A stretch of DNA of 11,281 nucleotides from NCBI GenBank assembly GCA_026389745.1, contig JAPLHG010000087.1:1-11281 (forward strand), in the 5' to 3' direction. The translations under genes and the position numbers were made by a program. How positions within the stretch are numbered: position 1 is the stretch's first letter; the number at the start of each line of letters is the position of its first letter. Origin of the DNA: Chloroflexota bacterium (GTDB lineage Bacteria > Chloroflexota > Dehalococcoidia > Dehalococcoidales > Fen-1064). The notes beneath the pieces were generated by a model, which worked only from the letters and a program-made list of their open reading frames with translations, made no database searches and was not told the origin of the DNA. Positions 5,498 to 11,281 of this stretch are shown here, one piece after another.

Positions 5498-6217
5498 TTG
5501 CCAGACAGCACAACAATCAAAGAATTACTGGAAGCCGGAGCACATTTTGGGCACCAGACCAGCTACTGGCATCCCCGCATGAAGACCTACATCTTCACCA
5601 AGCGGGACGGCATTCACATTATTAATCTTGAACAGACTGCCAGTATGCTTGATAAAGCCTGCAAATTCGTCAAGGAGATAGTTGCTTCTGGTGGGACAAT
5701 ACTCTTCGTCGGCACCAAAAAACAGGCTCACGAAGCTATTGAAGAGGAAGCCAAACGATGCGGGATGTTCTGGGTGAACCAGCGGTGGGTTGGTGGAACT
5801 CTGACTAACTTCACCACCATACAAGCTCGCATTGACCATTTAGTGAGGTTGGAAGACTCACAAGCTAAGGGAGAGTTCAGCCGCCTGCCCAAGAAAGAGG
5901 CGATGGGAATAGAGGAAGAGATTGCTAAACTAAACGAGAACATCGCTATCGCTGAGGCCAAGCGTATGGGTATTCCGATTGTTGCCGTCGTAGATACTAA
6001 TTCCAATCCCGACGATATTGATGCTCCGATACCCGCTAACGACGACGCCATCAGAGCTGTCAAGTTAATTTGCCACAGAATTGCCGACGCTGTGCTTGCG
6101 GGCAAAGCAATTATGACACCCACAAAATCAGAGGAAGGAGAAGGGGTTAGTTCCACAGAGGCACCCACCGACGTGAAAACCTCTGAACCGGAGATTTTCA
6201 CCCCCGACGATAAATAA
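5498..6217 (+). CDS. rpsB: 30S ribosomal protein uS2 with an internal conserved segment missing
   Basis: uS2 binds the 30S subunit at the head-platform junction and is needed for uS1 docking. Clear family motifs are LLEAGAHFGHQTSYWHPRMK (10-29), GIHIINLEQT (38-47), ILFVGTKKQA (68-77), VNQRWVGGTLTNF (93-105), LPKKEA (130-135) and GIPIVAVVDTNSNPD...IPANDDAIRAVK (158-189). Between AKLNE (143-147) and NIAIAEA (148-154), homologues carry about 23-26 further residues, including the conserved GGIK...LPD...VD strand. Here these are absent, with the frame kept. The total of 239 residues looks normal only because of an acidic, low-complexity tail (about 207-239). The start is TTG, seven bases after AGGGGG (5485-5490). 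It is the first gene of the operon. Confidence 0.93.
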   Translation: MPDSTTIKELLEAGAHFGHQTSYWHPRMKTYIFTKRDGIHIINLEQTASMLDKACKFVKEIVASGGTILFVGTKKQAHEAIEEEAKRCGMFWVNQRWVGGTLTNFTTIQARIDHLVRLEDSQAKGEFSRLPKKEAMGIEEEIAKLNENIAIAEAKRMGIPIVAVVDTNSNPDDIDAPIPANDDAIRAVKLICHRIADAVLAGKAIMTPTKSEEGEGVSSTEAPTDVKTSEPEIFTPDDK

Positions 6218-6220
6218 TAG

Positions 6221-6748
6221 ATGGAGATTTCAACCGTCCAATTAAAGAATTTAAGAGATAAATCTGGAGCCGGCATAATGGAATGCCGCACCGTCTTGGT
6301 TGACACCGAGGGGGATTTTGACAAAGCTTTAGAAATCCTGAAAAAACAAACAATATCCAAAGTAGAAAAGAGAAGCCAGCGCACTGTCAGCCAGGGCACT
6401 GTAGCAACCTACATTCACACTGGCGGCAGAATTGGAGCGATGGTGGAATTGAATTGCGAGACTGACTTTGTTGCCCGCACGGAAGTTTTCAAAGAACTGG
6501 CACACAATATCGCAATGCAAATTGCCGCACAGGAACCTATATGCATCTCACTAGACCAGATGCCCAAAGACGGCGAGCTACCCCCGGAAGTGGCTTGTCT
6601 GCTTCTCCAGCCTTACATCAAGAGTCCTGAACTGACCATCCAAAACCTCATCAACGAAGTCATTGTCAAAACCGGCGAAAATATCAAGGTGAAACGATTC
6701 GCCCGATTTGAACTAGGACAGTCGGAATGCAGAGTCGCTGGAGTATAA
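6221..6748 (+). CDS. tsf: Elongation factor Ts, short form
   Basis: EF-Ts is the nucleotide exchange factor that regenerates EF-Tu-GTP. The 175 residues include the N-terminal UBA-like part LRDKSGAGIMECRTVL (11-26), where most homologues have TGAG.MDCK. The core follows with TYIHTGGRIGAMVELNCETDFVAR (63-86), whose NCETDFVAR is the EF-Tu-contact signature, and the closing GENIKVKRFARFELG motif. It is much shorter than the roughly 280-residue E. coli protein. It matches the short type lacking the second core repeat, as in Thermus and Chloroflexota. It begins three bases after rpsB, behind tandem stops TAA TAG, and has no visible Shine-Dalgarno, so translation is probably coupled to rpsB. Confidence 0.95.
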   Translation: MEISTVQLKNLRDKSGAGIMECRTVLVDTEGDFDKALEILKKQTISKVEKRSQRTVSQGTVATYIHTGGRIGAMVELNCETDFVARTEVFKELAHNIAMQIAAQEPICISLDQMPKDGELPPEVACLLLQPYIKSPELTIQNLINEVIVKTGENIKVKRFARFELGQSECRVAGV

Positions 6749-6802
6749 ATACTCTCCGCCCTCAGAATAAAAACACCTATAAAATGATGAAGGTGGATAC
6801 CA

Positions 6803-7525
6803 ATGACGGCTCCCAAGTATAAACGTATCCTGCTCAAACTCAGTGGTGAAGCCTTCAAAGGCAAAACCGATTATGGCTTCGACCCCAGTGTTATTGTCAC
6901 AATAGCCAAACAAATCAAAGGCGTCTCGGAAATGGGCGTGCAGGTAGGGATTGTCGTCGGAGGCGGCAATATCTGGCGTGGGTCTGAGGCAGAGAAAAAC
7001 GGGATGGACAGGGTTACCGCTGATTATGCTGGTATGCTAGCCACCATTATCAACGCCTTAGCACTTCAGGATGCACTTGAAAAGGTAGGTGTAACCACCC
7101 GCACTCAGACTGCCATAGATATTCAAAAAGTTGCCGAGCCCTACATCAGACGTCGTGCTATACGTCATCTGGAGAAAGGCAGAGTCGTTATCTTCGCTGG
7201 CGGCACAGGAAACCCCTATATGACAACGGATACTGCTGCCGCTCTACGGGCTATCGAAATCGAAGCAGAAGCTCTTCTGATGAGCAAAAATAACGTTGAC
7301 GGTATCTACACCGCCGACCCTCAAAAAGACCGCTCCGCCAGGAAATTCGATAAACTTACCTACATGGAAGCTCTTAATCTTCGCCTAGAGGTAATGGATG
7401 CTACGGCGCTCTCACTATGCCTTGAAAATAAACTGCCCATTATCGTCTTTGACTTCCAGTTGGAACGTAGTATAGAACGTGCGGTTATGGGTGAACCCAT
7501 TGGTACTATCGTATCAGGGGAGTAA
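6803..7525 (+). CDS. pyrH: Uridylate (UMP) kinase
   Basis: This hexameric cytoplasmic enzyme of the amino-acid-kinase fold phosphorylates UMP to UDP in pyrimidine nucleotide synthesis. The 240 residues match the family length. Motifs visible are RILLKLSGEAF (8-18, phosphate-binding lysine and glycine), VVGGGNIWRG (51-60), MDRVTADYAGMLAT (68-81), the UMP-contact FAGGTGNPYMTTDTAAALRA (131-150), KNNVDGIYTADP (162-173) and the C-terminal MDATALSLC. AAGGTGG (6790-6796) lies six bases before the ATG. A 54-base gap after tsf is the longest in the operon; I see no terminator in it. The order rpsB-tsf-pyrH-frr is widely conserved. Confidence 0.97.
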   Translation: MTAPKYKRILLKLSGEAFKGKTDYGFDPSVIVTIAKQIKGVSEMGVQVGIVVGGGNIWRGSEAEKNGMDRVTADYAGMLATIINALALQDALEKVGVTTRTQTAIDIQKVAEPYIRRRAIRHLEKGRVVIFAGGTGNPYMTTDTAAALRAIEIEAEALLMSKNNVDGIYTADPQKDRSARKFDKLTYMEALNLRLEVMDATALSLCLENKLPIIVFDFQLERSIERAVMGEPIGTIVSGE

Positions 7526-7527
7526 AA

Positions 7528-8088
7528 ATGACAGATAACCAAACAATATTTACTGCCGAACAAAAAATGCGGAAATCAGTGGAGGCGGTGCAAAAAGAAT
7601 TAGCTACAATACGCACGGGGCATGCCTCACCCAGCTTGATAGAACACCTTAAGATAGAATACGCCGGTGCCATTCTCCCACTAGATCAACTAGCAACGAT
7701 ATCAGCCCCACAAGCAAACCTGTTAATTGTCCAGCCATGGGACAAAGCGGGTATATCAAACATAGAAAAAGCCATCTTGAAATCAGAACTTGGGTTGAAC
7801 CCAATGAATGACGGGCGTGTCATCAGAATCAATATTCCACCGCTCAGCGAGGAGCGCCGACAGGAGCTACTCAAGGTAGTGCGACGTCACATTGAAGAAG
7901 GGAAAATTGCTCTCCGTAATGTTCGGCGTGACGCCCTGGAAGACCTGAAATCACAGGAAAAAGATAAGGAAATCTCCCAAGACGAGCACAAACACCTCCA
8001 GAATCAGCTACAAAAACTGATTGACATTTACATAATCAAGATGGAACAGGTTGGCAAAGATAAAGAAAGGGAAGTTATGGCAGTCTAA
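7528..8088 (+). CDS. frr: Ribosome recycling factor
   Basis: RRF splits post-termination 70S ribosomes together with EF-G. The 186 residues equal the usual length. Family landmarks are the N-terminal KELATIRTGHASPSLIEHL (24-42), YAGAILPLDQLATISAP, IQPWDK-like VQPWDKAGISNIEKAI, LNPMNDGRVIRINIPPLSEERR (about 90-111), and the long C-terminal helix with VRRHIEEGKIALRNVRRDALEDLK. It starts two bases after the pyrH stop, with the ribosome binding site GGGGAG inside the end of pyrH. Translation of the two genes is therefore probably coupled. It appears intact, with nothing unusual. Confidence 0.97.
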   Translation: MTDNQTIFTAEQKMRKSVEAVQKELATIRTGHASPSLIEHLKIEYAGAILPLDQLATISAPQANLLIVQPWDKAGISNIEKAILKSELGLNPMNDGRVIRINIPPLSEERRQELLKVVRRHIEEGKIALRNVRRDALEDLKSQEKDKEISQDEHKHLQNQLQKLIDIYIIKMEQVGKDKEREVMAV

Positions 8089-8124
8089 ACGGCCACGACT
8101 TCTTTCAACTCTCAAAAGAGCAAT

Positions 8125-8761
8125 ATGAAACTTACCGCTAAAAATATTCATCCGTTACCTACTCACATAGCCATTGTACCTGACGGCAACGGTAGATGGG
8201 CACAGGAACGCGGACTGCCCAGACTCGGTGGCCACCATGAAGGCGTACTGAATATGTTGCGTATGATTCAATACATCAATGAATACCCCATAAAGTACGT
8301 TACATTCTATGGTTTTTCTACAGAAAACTGGAATCGTCCTGAATCCGAGGTACGGGGACTATTTGACCTCGTGGAAATTACCGGAGAGTCTACAAAAAGC
8401 CATCAAAAAAGCCATCGCTCGCACAGAAAACAATAGCGGTATGATACTGGGTATTGCATGGAATTATGGCGGCCGAGCAGAGATTGTTGATGCGGTTACC
8501 CAAATCCTGAACAACGAGCATAAACTCCAACAACTTGATGAGAAGACTTTCGCCAATTATCTTTACACTACTGATATGCCGGATGTTGACCTGCTCATCC
8601 GCACCGGCGATGCAACGCGATTGAGCAATTTTCTACTGTGGCAGACTGCTTACAGTGAATACCACTTCACCAAGGTTCTCTGGCCCAATTTCGGCAAGAA
8701 GGATATCGATAAAGCCCTCCTTGAGTATAGCAAGAGGAACCGCCGCTTTGGCGGGTTGTGA
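8125..8761 (+). pseudogene. uppS: Undecaprenyl diphosphate synthase, split by an internal deletion with frameshift
   Basis: UppS makes the C55 lipid carrier for cell-wall synthesis. The first frame (8125-8436) gives IAIVPDGNGRWAQERGLPR, the GH of the HxxG element and YGFSTENWNRPESEVRGLFDLV. The match stops at about 8373. From about 8378 the second frame, open to 8761, continues with LPESLQKAIKKAIA, AWNYGGRAEIVDAV, VDLLIRTGDATRLSNFLLWQ, AYSEYHFTKVLWP and RRFGG. By comparison with E. coli UppS, about 25 residues between FDLV and SLQKAI are missing: roughly 74 bases, not a multiple of three. The lost part is a helix lining the product tunnel. All catalytic residues on both sides survive (Asp of DGN, Arg/Arg/Ser/Glu of the C-terminal site), so decay is recent or the break is an assembly error. 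The gene is normally essential. Confidence 0.88.
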
Positions 8762-8770
8762 GCGGCTCAA

Positions 8771-9607
8771 ATGCTCAAAACACGGGTTATAACAGCAATC
8801 TGGAGCATCCCACTTGTCGGGGCGGCCATCTGGTTCGGTGAGCCATATTTCACTATCTTTATCGCTATCTGTAGCTTGCTGGCAGTGATTGAGTTCTACC
8901 GCCTGACCAGTGCTATGAAGGCAGTACCTCTCACCGTTTTCGGAATAATCTGGACTTTGCTGTTCATTTTTTCCCGTAACCCAAAACTGCAATCTTTAAT
9001 AGAACCTCACATCGGTCTCGATTTGCTCTTTCCTCTTCTGATTACTTCAGGAGTGGTCATTTCCTTAATCACACTACTACCACGCAAACAAAAACAGGGG
9101 GCTTTTGCCGATTGGGCATGGACATTCGCGGGCATACTGTATATCGGCTGGCTTCTGAGCTACATCATAGCACTCAGAGGACTCGATCATGGCAGAAACT
9201 GGGTATTTCTAGTATTGTTTGCCACCTTTGGTTCTGATATTGCCGCCTTCTTTATCGGCAGGGCAATCGGCAAGCATAAACTCGCTCCCGGCATCAGCCC
9301 GGGAAAGACATGGGAAGGAGCCATCAGCGGGTTGTTGGGCGCAGTGATTGTCAGTTTGCTCTTCCTTCTACCTACTCCAGTTCAACTCAGTGCCTACCTT
9401 AACTGGTGGCAAGCAGTCATTATCGGTTTGCTGGTCAGTGTCTTTGGGCAGTTAGGCGACCTGATAGAGTCACTACTCAAACGGAATGCCGGTGTCAAAG
9501 ATTCAGGAAATCTCATGCCTGGACATGGCGGCATTCTTGACCGCATGGATAGCGTGTTGTTTGCCGTCATTATGGTATATTATTGGGTGATATGGGCAAT
9601 TCGGTAA
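8771..9607 (+). CDS. cdsA: Phosphatidate cytidylyltransferase (CDP-diglyceride synthase)
   Basis: This membrane enzyme turns phosphatidic acid and CTP into CDP-diacylglycerol, the precursor of bacterial phospholipids. The 278 residues fit the family. The chain is strongly hydrophobic, with about eight predicted membrane segments. The family signature is complete at about 234-260 (SLLKRNAGVKDSG, then PGHGGILDRMDS), including the metal-binding aspartates. Upstream, GSDIAAFFIGRAIGKHK (154-170) and SPGKTWEG (176-183) match the conserved cytoplasmic loop. It begins nine bases after the uppS frame ends; the ribosome binding site is weak (GTGAGCGG). Its 3' end overlaps dxr. It looks intact. Confidence 0.96.
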   Translation: MLKTRVITAIWSIPLVGAAIWFGEPYFTIFIAICSLLAVIEFYRLTSAMKAVPLTVFGIIWTLLFIFSRNPKLQSLIEPHIGLDLLFPLLITSGVVISLITLLPRKQKQGAFADWAWTFAGILYIGWLLSYIIALRGLDHGRNWVFLVLFATFGSDIAAFFIGRAIGKHKLAPGISPGKTWEGAISGLLGAVIVSLLFLLPTPVQLSAYLNWWQAVIIGLLVSVFGQLGDLIESLLKRNAGVKDSGNLMPGHGGILDRMDSVLFAVIMVYYWVIWAIR

Positions 9608-10737
9608 AAAATCTTGCTATCCTCGGTGCCACCGGCTCCATCGGCAGGCAGACACTTCAGGTCATCCGTAGTTTGCCCGGCCGCTTCCGCATTATGGGGC
9701 TGACAGCAGGGCAAAACCTCGACCTGCTGGCAAAACAAATCGCTGAATTCCAACCAAAATTCATCTATTACCAATCAGTGAATAAGCACCATAAACTGAC
9801 CGACACCGGTTGTGAATTCCTATCACTGGAGGAAATTGCCAGCCAGCCCGAAGTGGATACCGTTGTCATCGCTACCTCCGGAAAAGCCGGACTACTAGCC
9901 ACACTCGCCGCCGTCAGAGCCGGTAAGAATGTTGCCATTGCCAATAAAGAACCGCTCGTGATGGCAGGTGAAATCATCACCCGCGAAGCAAAAGTTAGCG
10001 GTGCCCGAATTCTCCCGATTGATAGCGAACACAGTGCCGTCTGGCAATGCTTGAATGGAGAACCACAACCGCCTGCCAGAATTATTCTCACAGCCTCCGG
10101 TGGTCCGTTCCGCGGCTACTCAACACAAGAATTGAACAATGTTACTGCCAGCCAAGCGCTAAAACACCCATCTTGGCAGATGGGTAAAAAAGTAACCATT
10201 GACTCCGCTACGCTGATGAACAAGGGTTTGGAAATCATAGAGGCTCACTGGCTCTTTAACGTCCCGATTGACAAGATCAGCGTCATTATTCACCCGCAGA
10301 GCATCATCCACTCTATGGTGGAGTTTGCAGATGGCTCATTCAAAGCCCAGCTATCTTACCCGGATATGCGGCTTCCCATTCAATATGCCCTGACCTATCC
10401 GGAGCGCGTCCCTAATCCCGAACTGCCGAAGTTAGAGTGGAGTAAAATCAAGACATTTACCTTCGAGCCACCGGATTTCACAACTTTCCCCTGTCTGAAA
10501 CTGGCAATCAAAGCCGCAAAGACGGGCGGAACAGGTCCGACGGTGCTCTGCGCCGCCGATGAAGTTGCCGTTGAGCTATTTATGAAAGACGCCATCAAAT
10601 TCACTGAGCTTGCCTGCCTGGTAAAACAAGTTCTACAGGAACACAAGCCCATCCCCAACCCGACACTTGAAGATATTATGCAGGCTGACAATTGGGCAAG
10701 AGAATATACTCTTAAACTGGCTGGGAAGAAGATCTGA
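9592..10737 (+). CDS. dxr: 1-deoxy-D-xylulose 5-phosphate reductoisomerase
   Basis: DXR converts DXP to MEP with NADPH and a divalent metal, the committed step of the MEP isoprenoid pathway that supplies UppS with its substrates. Counting from the ATG at 9592 the protein has 381 residues, close to the usual 380-400. Visible motifs are the NADPH site GATGSIGRQT (12-21), ANKEPLVMAG (117-126), metal ligands in DSEHSA (144-149), TASGGPFRG (167-175), the flap HPSWQMGKK (192-200) and MNKGLE (209-214) with the third metal ligand. A TTG at 9583 is also possible. Neither start has a well-spaced Shine-Dalgarno, so coupling to cdsA, which it overlaps by 16 bases, is likely. Confidence 0.96.
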   Translation: MGNSVKNLAILGATGSIGRQTLQVIRSLPGRFRIMGLTAGQNLDLLAKQIAEFQPKFIYYQSVNKHHKLTDTGCEFLSLEEIASQPEVDTVVIATSGKAGLLATLAAVRAGKNVAIANKEPLVMAGEIITREAKVSGARILPIDSEHSAVWQCLNGEPQPPARIILTASGGPFRGYSTQELNNVTASQALKHPSWQMGKKVTIDSATLMNKGLEIIEAHWLFNVPIDKISVIIHPQSIIHSMVEFADGSFKAQLSYPDMRLPIQYALTYPERVPNPELPKLEWSKIKTFTFEPPDFTTFPCLKLAIKAAKTGGTGPTVLCAADEVAVELFMKDAIKFTELACLVKQVLQEHKPIPNPTLEDIMQADNWAREYTLKLAGKKI

Positions 10738-11281
10738 TGCTGGTTACAATCGTATCCTTTTTTCTTTTATTAATCGTTCTCATTCTCGCTCACGAACTGG
10801 GACATTTTGTCACTGCCAAACTTTCTAAAGTGAAGGTTGAGGAATTCGGGATTTTTCTGCCTCCGAGAATAATTTCATTCAAAAAAGGCGAAACTATCTA
10901 TTCGCTGAATGCCATTCCCCTCGGTGGATTTAATAAACTGGCGGGGGAAGAAGACCCCAAGGCACCAGGAGGCTTGGCGAGTAAAAGCATTCCGACCAGA
11001 TTGCTGGTGCTCAGCGCGGGCTCGCTGATGAACATCATACTTCCCTTGATACTATTATCAATCGCCTTTATGATTCCTCATCTGGAAGCTGTAAATAATA
11101 TATTGACAGATACAGGAGAGCTATTCGTACAAGAGGTTGTGGCAAATTCGCCGGCGGCTGAGGCAGGCATCAAAGCCGGCGACATCATTCTGAGCATCAA
11201 CGAAGAGCAGATCCTTAATGTGAGTGATTATGAACGTATCATTAACCTCAACCTGGGTAAAGAAATTACCATCAAAATCAA
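10737..11281 (+). CDS. rseP: RseP-type site-2 zinc metalloprotease (3' end outside the window)
   Basis: This intramembrane metalloprotease cleaves membrane-anchored regulators and leftover signal peptides. The ATG overlaps the dxr stop as TGATG, a classic coupled junction. The 181 visible residues begin with a membrane helix carrying the zinc site HELGH (19-23), then KVKVEEFGIF, the membrane-loop motif AIPLGGFNKLAGEE, a second hydrophobic segment containing LVLSAGSLMN (about 95-104) and a PDZ domain from about 125 (VVANSPAAEAGIKAGDIILSI). The frame is open to the last base. The C-terminal helix with the third zinc ligand would lie beyond the window. The next gene is not visible. Its place after cdsA-dxr is the usual one in many bacteria. 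Confidence 0.95.
   Translation, partial: MLVTIVSFFLLLIVLILAHELGHFVTAKLSKVKVEEFGIFLPPRIISFKKGETIYSLNAIPLGGFNKLAGEEDPKAPGGLASKSIPTRLLVLSAGSLMNIILPLILLSIAFMIPHLEAVNNILTDTGELFVQEVVANSPAAEAGIKAGDIILSINEEQILNVSDYERIINLNLGKEITIKI

Noticed and set aside
5525..6399. Minus-strand reading frames opposite rpsB and tsf.
   Set aside because: They lie opposite conserved ribosomal genes and have no family features.
8391..8412. Programmed frameshifting at the A-rich runs (CAAAAAGCC, CAAAAAAGCC) in uppS.
   Set aside because: The second frame already encodes LPESLQ before these runs, and about 25 residues are missing, so slippage there could not restore the protein.
9583..9591. TTG start for dxr three codons upstream.
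   Set aside because: It is possible, but the ATG at 9592 places the NADPH motif at the usual distance. Neither has a better ribosome binding site.

Overview
The window looks like a chromosomal segment of a Chloroflexota bacterium, most likely Dehalococcoidia-like. That placement is inferred from three things: a bacterial NrpR-type regulator, which I know mainly from archaea and Dehalococcoides relatives; a short-form EF-Ts; and the gene order rpsB-tsf-pyrH-frr-uppS-cdsA-dxr-rseP. No marker in the window fixes the taxon by itself. Several genes start with TTG.

Left part (1-2700). The 3' part of a class IV aminotransferase, probably aminodeoxychorismate lyase (pabC), meets a full folP tail to tail, with the two stop codons sharing the bases CTAG. 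Both enzymes would serve folate synthesis. About 510 bases without a recognised gene follow. This gap holds a possible folP promoter, a small ORF with a good Shine-Dalgarno, a hairpin around that ORF's stop codon and a strong rho-independent terminator. Together these suggest a short independent transcript. A rhomboid intramembrane protease gene comes next. After it, four copies of TTAGCGAGA run directly into a near-consensus promoter.

Middle part (2701-5497). That promoter serves an NrpR-like transcription regulator with a winged helix and one NRD/DUF128 sensor domain. After a hairpin that looks like a dispersed repeat lies a convergent gene for an unrecognised four-helix membrane protein. 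Its large outside region contains three tandem copies of a module of about 84 residues. This gene diverges from the rpsB operon, and a promoter can be proposed in each direction.

Right part (5498-11281). This is a tight operon: ribosomal protein uS2, EF-Ts, UMP kinase, ribosome recycling factor, undecaprenyl diphosphate synthase, CDP-diglyceride synthase, DXP reductoisomerase and RseP site-2 protease (cut by the window edge). It joins translation factors to isoprenoid and lipid precursor synthesis: DXR feeds isoprenoid units to UppS, CdsA makes CDP-diacylglycerol, and RseP handles membrane proteolysis.

The main anomaly is that two essential genes of this operon each lack a conserved internal block of about 70-75 bases. 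In rpsB the loss is in frame, removing the GGIK...LPD...D core segment. In uppS it shifts the frame and splits the gene. The similar sizes suggest either a shared assembly artefact or real deletions in a decaying or divergent lineage. Raw reads would decide.
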